Source: Cepaea nemoralis
Taxonomy: Eukaryota; Mollusca; Gastropoda; Stylommatophora; Helicidae
DNA: 64,000 bases
Assembly: GCA_014155875.1 (NCBI GenBank)
Contig: JACEFZ010025058.1
Span: forward strand, 2,959,001 to 3,023,000
Direction: 5' to 3'
Part shown: positions 56,426 through 64,000 of the stretch, piece after piece
Numbering within the stretch: the stretch's first letter is position 1
How the letters are laid out: each line of letters begins with the position of its first letter
Notes under the pieces: model-generated
What the model was told of the DNA's origin: nothing
Databases searched by the model: none
What the model saw: only the letters and a program-made list of their open reading frames with translations
Made by a program: the position numbers and the translations under genes

Positions 56426-56759
56426 ATTGATTGATTGATTTTGGAACCGACATCACAGCATTCGGGGCATTCCCATAAACGCTCCGTCCCCATCCTCAGC
56501 AGCCAACGAAGAGTTCCAACACCAATAGTTCCAGTAGCAATCTGATTATATGTACGTCTCGCCTTTCCTCTGAGCGACGAGCGTCGGCCAGATCCCCTCG
56601 TCATTCCTCGCTGCCTCATTCTTGCCAGACTATTGTGATTCATTTGCTCTTCCGAGGTGTACACGTGCTCCCACAATGCCGCAACCACGTCTGTCTTGTC
56701 ATGCATCATTACTCAACGAAGTTTTGCCGAGCCAGCCAATCTGTCCGCCTGTTCATTCA
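56426..56759 (-). mobile_element. LINE-D 3' end, 7-bp target duplication
   Basis: TATCATG at 56419-56425 and 56760-56766 flanks it. The minus strand reads MNEQADRLARQNFVE (RNase H end), ARRTYNQIATGTIGVGTLRW and RLWECPECCDVGSK, then the (AATC)n tail. The C-terminus carries a CPEC motif. Confidence 0.87.
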
Positions 56760-57611
56760 TATCATGCATAGGAGAAGAACAATGTGGGTTTCTAGAAGGC
56801 AATAATACAGTAAATGTTGTGTATTTACTGAGAACAGTAATTGAACGTTCTATAGAAGTAAACAAAGATCTATATCTTTGCTTTATTGACTACACAAAGG
56901 CTTTCGATCAAGTGAGACATGTCGATATGGTAAGGATGCTTGGAGATCTACAAATTGATGGAAAAGACCTTAGGCTTGTAAAAAACATATATTGGAAACA
57001 ACCAGGTGCCATCAGAATTGATAATGATGTAGGACAATATGAGACTATGAAAAGAGGTGTGAGATAGGCATGTGTGATGTCTCCAGATCTTTTTCCCCTG
57101 TAAAGTGAAAATATTTTCAGAAATATAGAAGATATGGAAGGAATCAACACTGGGGTACGATACATCAATAACATAGATATGCAGATGATGCAGTCTTGAT
57201 TGCAGACAATGAACAGGACTTGCAACATTTAGTAGATGCGGTTGTTGCACACAGTGAACAACGAGGGTTAGATCTGAAAAGTAAGAAGACACAGATTATG
57301 GTCGTCACTGAGAAGAAGGATATATCACAATGTGATATACGAGTAAATGGGCATATTCTTAAGCAAGTGAATCGATTCAGTTATCTCGGAACAGTCATTA
57401 CATCTGATGGGAGATTCCTTGAAGAGATTAAAACAAGCTTTGCCATTGCGAAGGTTGCCTTTTGCAAAATGAAAAACATACTGACCCATAAAAGGATATC
57501 AATTGAAACGAGAAAAAGAGTGTTGAGGTGCTACATGGAACCTGTACATTGGTATGGACGTGAAGCGTGGACAATAAGCAAACAAGCTGAAAACCATCTG
57601 ATGGCTGTGGG

Positions 57612-58800
57612 TATTTACTTCTCGACCTTCCTCTTGGTCTCTTCCTTTCGATCTTGCGAGTTGTCACAAAGTTCTCCAATTCATTTCTTCTCATAAAATG
57701 CCCAAAAGATTTTGACTTCTACGTCTAATGTATGTAATTAGGTTACTATTTTCATTTGTTTCTTGAAGGACTTGAGCATTGGTTTTTCTATCTGTCCATG
57801 TATTCATTGACATTTTCTCAGAAACCATATTTCCGCTGCCTTTAGATGTTATTCAGCTTATCTGCTCATTGTCCACGCTTGACATCCATACAAAAGTGCA
57901 GGTTCTATGTAGCACTCAACACGCTTGTTTTCGTTGCAGATGACAATTGAAAAAAAAGAAATGATCAGTATGTTTTCCATCTTGCAAAAGGATATTTTCG
58001 CCATGGCGATTTAAAGTAACTCCCATCAGATATTATGACTGTTCCGAGATAGTTATACCGATTGATTGATTGATTGATTGATTGATTGCACTCCCGGCTC
58101 AATGTGATTATAACCCTGCACAAGTCTGACTGCTCGGCTGGCACTCTGACCCACTCCTCTCCTCGCCTGATGTTCTCCAAGGGGCACACCTGTCTGATCG
58201 TATACTCCGCCTGAGCCATCCATGATTTCCCTCTTATCAGTCTCTGACCCTTAACTACGTCCAGCGCCTCATGCAACGGGTGATCTGTGTCTGCAGCTAC
58301 TCTGAGGTATGCCTTCGCTTGCATCACCTTGTGCCTACCAGCAACAGTAGGCAGACCAAGGATGTAACGCATACACACTACTGGAGTGTCTCTAGTTATA
58401 CCGATAAACTTGTTTAAGAATTTGTGGTATTTCTTTCTTCCAAGTGACGACCATAATCTCTGGCTTCTTACAATTTAATTCTAACCCTAGCTGATCACTG
58501 TGTACAACAACCGCATTTATTAAATGTTGCAGATACATTTCATTGTCTGCAATCAATACTGTATCATTCACTTATGTAATGTTATTGATGTTACGCCTCT
58601 CCCCCGCTTTCTTACCCCCCCCCCCCCTTTCCACCCCAGGTGATTATTTTATATCTTCTAAGTTTCTAAAAAAAATATTTTCACTGTATAAGGAAAAACG
58701 ATGTGGACATATTACATACCCCTGTCGCACACCTCTCTTAATAAGCTGATATTGACGTATTTCATTATCAATCTTTATGGCAGCCAAAATTGTCCTCCCT
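57612..58800 (-). pseudogene. LINE-B antisense part, inverted against the plus part
   Basis: On the minus strand: RT palm remnants (58400-58800), YNYLGTVIISDGS (about 58015-58062) and the C-terminus to NELENFVTTRKIERKRPRGR (57612-57690). A LINE-D scrap interrupts it at 58063-58393. C-runs (58615-58628) replaced part of the motif C region. It lacks the family 3' end and joins the plus copy at 57611/57612. Confidence 0.87.
58063..58393 (-). mobile_element. LINE-D internal fragment with (AATC)n tail
   Basis: AGTTATACCGAT at 58051-58062 and 58394-58405 flanks it (12-bp target duplication). The minus frame reads GRHKVMQAKAYLRVAADTDH, PLHEALDVVKGQRLIRGKSW and VIITLSREC, then directly NQSINQS, that is, an (AATC)n tail. 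Full LINE-D continues beyond SREC (RNase H), so this copy is 3'-truncated yet tailed. Confidence 0.85.
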
Positions 58801-59105
58801 GGTAGGATTATATACAGACGCTGTAAGGAGCGACCGTCTTATTATCTCTACAACGACATACTGTACCACTAAGTAATACATGCCTTACCATCATACATGA
58901 GCTGCATTCTCGTGTGATACCTACCTGTCAAAATAGAACCAGGCCGATATAACGAAGTACGGAGTCCAACATAACACATAGGCACCAACTGAGAAAGAGA
59001 GGACAGAAAATTCACCTTTGTAATTTTTACTTAAAACCGTGTTACAGACAATTAAAGATGTCTCTTAAACAAATTTGCACACACAAGTGTATACAAAGAA
59101 AAATA
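58801..59105. other. No recognised gene
   Basis: Nothing recognised. Confidence 0.4.
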
Positions 59106-59175
<70 letters not shown>

Positions 59176-59320
59176 CACATACATACGCAGAACGCGCGCA
59201 CACAGACAGACACAGACAGACAGAGACAAACACACACAGACAGACACACAACAGACAGACACACACAGACACAAACATACATACGCACTAACACACACAT
59301 AAACACACATACATTTACAT
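59106..59320. repeat. (CA)n and related CA/GACA tracts
   Basis: Pure (CA)n to about 59172, then interrupted CACACAGACAGA and ACATACAT sequence to 59320. Long frames over it are artefacts. Confidence 0.95.
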
Positions 59321-59985
59321 ATCATCATCATAAAGTGCCGTGCCGGCTGGCGTAGGCGTCCATGGCTCTCCACAGATCTCGGTCTTTGGTGTTCTGGATC
59401 AACTCTGCTGATGATATTCCTCCATGTCACCGTCTCAATCCGTCCAGCATCATTTCTTTTGGTCTGCCTCTCTTCCCCTCGATCTTTCCAGTTGTCACGA
59501 TATTCTCCAATGCCTCTCTTCACATCACATGATCAAAGAAAGCTGTTTGTCTCTTTCTTATTGTTGTATATAGTGTTCTAGTTTCATTAGCCTCTTTGAG
59601 GCAATCGTTGTTAGTTACTCTGGCAGTCCAAGGAATTCGCAACATTCGTCTTAAAAACCACATCTCTGTTGCTTCTAAGTTCTTCCTAATTTGTTCATTT
59701 ACATTCTAAGATTCGCTGCCATACAGCAAAACTGGTTCTATATAGCATTTTAGCACTCTCTTTCTTACATTCATTGATAGCGACTTATTGCATAAGATAT
59801 TCTTCATTTTCTGAAATGCGGCTTTTGCCTGCCCTAATCTGCTCTTAATCTCTGTTGTACATCTTCCATCTGATGTTATAAGTGCCCCTAGGTATTTAAA
59901 ATTATCCACTTGGTTGAGAATTTCCCTTCTATTTCTATGTCACATTTTGGTGTCCCCATTTTCTTTGATATCACCATTATTACTG
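59321..59985 (-). pseudogene. LINE-L C-terminal part
   Basis: From 59909 down it reads NFKYLGALITSDGRCTTEIK, KAAFQKMKNILCNKSLSMNV and CYIEPVLLYGSES, then a stop. It continues EALENIVTTGKIEGKRGRPK, MMLDGLRR and ISSAELIQNTKDRDLWRAMD to ASRHGTL. The family is related to LINE-B (same block order) but distinct. The tail is an (ATG)n-like repeat at 59321-59329. RT palm missing. Confidence 0.88.
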
Positions 59986-60000
59986 TTTAGTTTACATATA

Positions 60001-60107
60001 AACCTACATAATACACATACATACATACATACACACACATACATACATAAACACATACATATACACACATATATACACACATACACACTTCACACGCCTA
60101 CACACAC

Positions 60108-60180
<73 letters not shown>
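60001..60180. repeat. (CATA)n/(CACA)n then (GA)n
   Basis: CATA/CACA-rich to 60112, then about 34 GA units. Confidence 0.95.
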
Positions 60181-60182
<2 letters not shown>

Positions 60183-61690
60183 AAGCTCTGGAGTTTCCGG
60201 CCTGGGAAGGACACCTAGCCTAGTGCGGTTATTTGATGTCTATGAGGGCTTCCAGGATAAACAAGAGACAACAGTGGTAGTTCTTGACCTGGAGGATACG
60301 TATAACAGGATTAGGTACGATCGGTTGAAATACACTTTGTTGGCCATGGAGGTCTGCCCTTGCCTTGTCAGATGGGTTGCGGCAGTCCTTTATGAGCATA
60401 AGGTTGCACTGCGCATCTGTTCCTGGACTTCTGACCCCTGTGCGATTACACCTGGGTTGGCACAGCGATCTGCCATGTCCCCAATGCTCTTTAACGTCTA
60501 CACTAGCAATGTCGCAGCTATTGATATACCAGGTGTTGGTAGAATCTTGATATTTGCAGATGGTGTGCTGGTGCACAGATATGGCAGAGTTAGGGAAAAT
60601 TTGGCTGCAGGTTTATAGGTGGCAGAAAACAGGTAGGCAGAGTGGAGAAGGAACGCAGGGGCTGTTATACACCCAGACAAGGCATCTGTTGTGCGGTATT
60701 CCCTGAATAACTGGATTGTGAAAGCAGATGTTCCATGTACTATATTGAATACATGTCCTCTTAGTAGAGAGACTAAATTGAAGTACTTGGGTATCACCTT
60801 TGACAGGTGTATGTCTTTTAACGATCATGTGGAGGCTTTGGTGGTGAAGGCTGGTAGGGAATTTAAAGCTTTCAGGGCGATGACAGCAACCAGAGAAGAG
60901 CAGAGGATGCTTTGCAGATTCTTTCAACAGTTAATAATTTCTTAGGCATATACTGGAGCTACCAACAATTGCAGATAGGCATAGAGTCTTTCAGGCCAAA
61001 TGGTACCTGAGAGTTGCTGCAGATAGGGATCACCCCGTGCATGAAGCCATGGATATTTAAAAGGGTCATAAACTAAGACGACGCAGGTCCTGGATGGTCC
61101 ACAGGCAGAAATATCTATACGTCAGATGTGTGATCTAGAGACCATCAATCGTAAAAAAAGAGTGGGTAGAAGTACCAGCAAATAGGACGGACTGGCACAA
61201 TGTAATAATAAGACTAGGTCGTGAGTGCAGAGAACGGGCAGCGGGCCGCACCACTGCTACACACATTGTATTCATCGCGGACACAAGGAGTATGCTCAAT
61301 AAGTTCGAGACAGGAATGTTTCGTGTGGAAGGCTCACCTCGCTTCAAAGGTAACAGATTGTGGGAATTATTTGAATTTTTTTGCCATATCCATGTGGGAG
61401 TGCGGGGGAAATAAACAGGCGGGTAGGCTGGCAGGGAATCCAACTCTTGGTGGTAGATTACCTATGGACAAGGGAGAGGTGGTCGAGCACACGTGAGACC
61501 TGTGGAGAAGGTCGGAGAACAGACTGAGAACCCGTATGTGGAAAGGATGATATTGAGGGGAATTGGCAGGGGTTTTGGTAGAATCTCAAAACAGAGGGAA
61601 GACCAGGAAAACTTTCAATCAGATAGCGATGGGAACGATTAGTAGTTTGACTCTTCGCTGGCTATATGTCACAAAGTATGACTGACATAG
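60181..61690 (+). pseudogene. LINE-D: RT, RNase H remnants, C-terminus
   Basis: The frame to 60618 reads TPSLVRLFDVYEGFQDKQET, VVVLDLEDTYNRIRYDRLKY (motif A), TPGLAQRSAMSPMLFNVYTS (motif B) and GRILIFADGVLVHRYG (motif C, ADD to ADG). After a stop it continues with SLNNWIVKADVP, LKYLGITFDRCMSFNDHVEA and FRAMTATREEQRM. Downstream frames give VIIRLGRECRERAAG, IVFIADTRSMLNKF, GNKQAGRLAG (RNase H end) and FNQIAMGTISSLTLRWLY. The order RT-RNase H-C-terminus fits the I clade. Endonuclease and 3' tail are missing here. Confidence 0.88.
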
Positions 61691-61837
61691 AGGATTGGCT
61701 ATGGATGTCAGTGTGAATGTTGTGTTGAACAACTGATCAACCACGATGCATCAATACCAAACACCAGACTGCGCACATAATACTTTAATTTGAACAACTG
61801 GATACAACATTATTCCTCAGGAGCGTTCATCATTACA

Positions 61838-61920
61838 TGTATATTCGCTACCGCCAAAGGTAAAAGTTATTATGCCTTTTTAAAGCACACACTATCGTCT
61901 GTCAAGACCGCAAGGTGCCA

Positions 61921-61952
<32 letters not shown>

Positions 61953-61966
61953 ATATATATATATAC
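61838..61966 (+). mobile_element. LINE-C 3' UTR with (GAT)n tail
   Basis: CGCTACCGCC, GTTATTATGCCTTTTTAAAG, ACTATCGTCTGTCAAGAC and CAAGGTGCCAATGATGATG match the ends at 11840-11925 and 31574-31660. The tail is (GAT)n then TA. Confidence 0.88.
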
Positions 61967-62284
61967 ACATTGCATAGGCACATGTACAGTACGCGTAGTC
62001 CAAAACACTATCGCTGCTCAATCTTTAATACTTAGCCTATCTACTGAAAAACACAGGGCGGAGTTCTTTCGCTAACTCCGCTACCATTCAAATTTTCCCT
62101 GACCGTCGACCTCCACTGTCGGGTCCCAAAACTCAACTGTCCCCATCAATGTTTTCCACTGTCTTTTAACCCTTCTTTGCAGCCCTCCCCGGGGAATGCC
62201 CTTTAATCCCGTGTACTTGTTTATGTTGTAGCATTGCTACCCAGGGCGATCACCTCGCCGGTTAGTTCCGTCTAAACACGTTAC
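61967..62284. other. No recognised gene
   Basis: Nothing recognised; perhaps more of the LINE-D copy that follows. Confidence 0.4.
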
Positions 62285-62380
62285 ACTATTGAACGAGGGG
62301 TTCGAGCGCTTATGGGAATGTCCTGAGTGCAGTGATGTCGGTTCTTAGCTCAACTCAACTCAACTCAACTCAACTCAACA
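62285..62380 (+). mobile_element. LINE-D 3' end with (CTCAA)n tail
   Basis: Reads FERL-WECPECSDVGS and a stop, as at 56430-56480 on the other strand. Here the tail is a pentanucleotide, (CTCAA)n, in place of (AATC)n. Confidence 0.75.
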
Positions 62381-62429
62381 ACAGAGAGACAAAACAGATA
62401 GACATACAAGTAGGTAGGTGATTAGTTAA

Positions 62430-62485
<56 letters not shown>

Positions 62486-62526
62486 GGACGGACGGACGGA
62501 CGGACGGACGGACGGACGGACAGACG
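62430..62526. repeat. (GACA)n-(GACG)n array
   Basis: GACA units to about 62483, then GACG units to 62521. Confidence 0.97.
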
Positions 62527-63055
62527 GCGGAATTTACCATGTTTTGCACATTTATCATTGCTGGAAGCAATACAATCTGCACTAGACACGTTGGTACCAG
62601 CACTGTGTCAATACTACTGTTATATTCGCTATGTGATATTTATGTTATTAGTTAATTGTTTTTGTTTACTTTTTGTTTTGTTTTGGTTGAACAGATATTA
62701 GTGAAAACTTCTCGATACATGTTGTCTGTGTTTGTCACACACTGGCGTCACATGTTGCATTCACGTGTCTCCTGAACTGAATTAGCTGAAAATACCGGTC
62801 TCTTCATGTATGGCACGTGACGACTACGAGAGAAAGCATATATTCATGTCTATGGCTGCACAGCTCTGAGGAGATTGGCAAAGACCACACTCATTATTTT
62901 AAAAAGCGTGAGAGTTTTTGCTAGTGCATCGCGTTGCATGATGTGCTGGGAGGTAACTGAGGCCTGTGTGTGCAAGAGGAAGATAATGTATTGGGGGGGG
63001 GGGGGGGGGGGAGAAGCTACCACCATGGACTGGGATACGCTTGTCTAAGTAAAGC
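62527..63055. other. No recognised gene; G-run
   Basis: About 20 G at 62993-63011. Otherwise nothing supportable. Confidence 0.45.
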
Positions 63056-63370
63056 ATGGAAGTGCAGGAGAACGTGTTGAAGATTGTTGCTGTGGCTTCT
63101 GGTGTGGGGGTAATGCTGGGCGTTGCTGGTTGCTTCACTGTTGGAATGTTTTCATGCAGTTTCGTTTTCATATCTAAAATATGTTTCTGGTTTACGTTTT
63201 CTTGCACTATTCAGCTAGGAAAAGTAATAGAGTTGATACATCGAGATCAATGCTGTAACAATCCCCCCCCAATCAAAGGGGCATTGATGCACTATTATTC
63301 AATTTTAACGATTGGCGGAAGCCACACAGAAGACTTGATATGCAATGTAACGTTTTATAGAAACCAATAA
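63056..63370 (+). CDS. Possible small membrane-protein frame or exon
   Basis: A 104-codon frame begins with ATG and has a strongly hydrophobic stretch at residues 8-50 (IVAVASGVGVMLGVAGCFTV, then CSFVFISKICFWFTF), which could be one or two membrane segments. No family is recognised. It is one of few frames here with neither repeat nor retroelement content, but its length is within chance expectation. Confidence 0.2.
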   Translation: MEVQENVLKIVAVASGVGVMLGVAGCFTVGMFSCSFVFISKICFWFTFSCTIQLGKVIELIHRDQCCNNPPPIKGALMHYYSILTIGGSHTEDLICNVTFYRNQ

Positions 63371-63899
63371 TTATGGAATATGGACAGAATGCGTACCAAC
63401 CCACTTTTATAGCATAATAGTTATATGAAAATTATACTAAGCAAGCATAGGTCAAGTAACAGACACAATGACATCAGATCGTGGCGAGTGTCTAGTAGAA
63501 TAAGAATGGTTACATGCCACGTTGGTTTTAATAAAGTGTGGATGCTCACCCGCGGCCATGACACAAGGATACGATTGTCAACTGTGGCAGAATTGGAACA
63601 GTCCGGTAGCACACACGGTTTGAAATATACATTTGACAAGAGAGCACAGAATATAACAACCTTGATGCAACCAGACTCAGATTTCATGAAGATAATCCAC
63701 ACGCCGACGGTTTATCTGATGACCAAACTACATATGCTGTGGATGTATCAATCAGTATGTAAGTGTTCTGACTATAAACATTGATACTCACAACATGATG
63801 AATATTTCAAGTAACGGCGCGAATTGCGCAGGGGCATTTGAAAATGCGAATACCGTAAATACACGCACAATTGCTTTATAATATAATCTGACATATGAG
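63371..63899. other. No recognised gene
   Basis: A 119-codon frame at 63425-63784 has no recognisable family. Its opposite strand is also open for 93 codons. Confidence 0.4.
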
Positions 63900-64000
63900 T
63901 TATATATCCTTTACAGGAAGTCGCAAACACCTGCATTTTTTTTTCTTGTTGTTGGGATCTCTTGTCAAGTTTACGTTCACTGTCAATGTAACAATGGTGA
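63900..64000 (-). mobile_element. SINE-A fragment at window edge
   Basis: TATATCCTTTACAGGAAGTC and GATCTCTTGTCAAGTTTACG are diverged reverse-complement SINE-A 3' sequence. It runs to the window edge. Confidence 0.75.

Larger units (their letters stand above)
55863..57611 (+). pseudogene. LINE-B (third copy), plus part
   Basis: Pieces: 55878-56002 (PSILKMEVQNALNHVKTGKT, NALEEYGIDQVTRL), 56255-56425 (YDTGDIPTELCSSIFIAIPK, CDQHRTI, ITKILLRIIM), 56760-57066 (GEEQCGFLEGNNTVNVVYLL, LYLCFIDYTKAFDQVRHVDM with motif A, QPGAIRIDNDVGQ, KRGVR then stop) and 57196-57611 (LKSKKTQIMVVTEKKD, FSYLGTVITSDGRF, YMEPVHWYGREAWTISKQAE). Motif C is frameshifted near 57175. Interrupted by SINE-A and a LINE-D end. 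At 57611 it switches directly into an antisense LINE-B. Confidence 0.9.

Overview
This is eukaryotic, almost certainly invertebrate animal, DNA. It holds no bacterial-type gene layout and no host gene I can defend. About half of the 64 kb can be recognised as broken retroelements: many non-LTR (LINE) families, two LTR elements, two or three SINE families and one hAT-type DNA transposon end pair. Long (TA)n, (GA)n, (CA)n, (GATA/GACA/GATG)n and (AAG)n microsatellites lie among them. I cannot fix the phylum from sequence alone. Family labels (LINE-B, LINE-F, SINE-A and so on) are mine and only link copies within this window.

Layout. 0-5.3 kb: fragments of several LINEs. 5.3-10.6 kb: a decayed Ty3/gypsy-class element whose integrase lies upstream of its reverse transcriptase (Gmr1-like order). 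It is interrupted by an 89-bp LINE scrap and by a SINE that itself contains a LINE. 10.6-20 kb: LINE-C, a large tetranucleotide array, about 1.5 kb of AT-rich unrecognised DNA, LINE-E split by a tRNA-derived SINE, antisense LINE-P, and a LINE-N 3' end with an intact RNase H. 20-34 kb: inverted-repeat arms about 0.75 kb long enclose a CR1-like LINE (LINE-Q, minus strand: ORF1 with coiled coil and esterase domain, ORF2 endonuclease, broken RT). LINE-Q is split by a young 4.83-kb LTR element (LTRs 289 bp, 2 mismatches) that encodes one unknown 340-residue protein and no pol.

34-38 kb: mostly unrecognised, with SINEs. 38-53.8 kb: a nested set. A minus-strand LINE-B is broken by a plus-strand LINE-B, by a 774-bp insert and by a 4.37-kb hAT-like element. 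The plus-strand LINE-B is itself broken by a nearly complete LINE-F, two LINE-D ends and a non-coding LINE-like element (J). Target duplications resolve much of the order. 54-64 kb: a LINE zinc-finger tail, more LINE-B in inverted pairs, LINE-L, LINE-D, microsatellites and about 1.5 kb of unrecognised sequence.

Function. Nothing here works together as a host pathway. The coding capacity is endonuclease, reverse transcriptase, RNase H, integrase and gag/ORF1 proteins, nearly all carrying frameshifts or stops. The most coherent units are the pol-less LTR element at 22722-27551, LINE-F at 39659-42877 (two frameshifts) and LINE-Q. The candidates most worth follow-up are the 340-residue protein, the 66-bp duplication flanking its element, the Gmr1-like domain order, the reused insertion site near 43.1 kb, and element J sharing a 5' hairpin with LINE-F.
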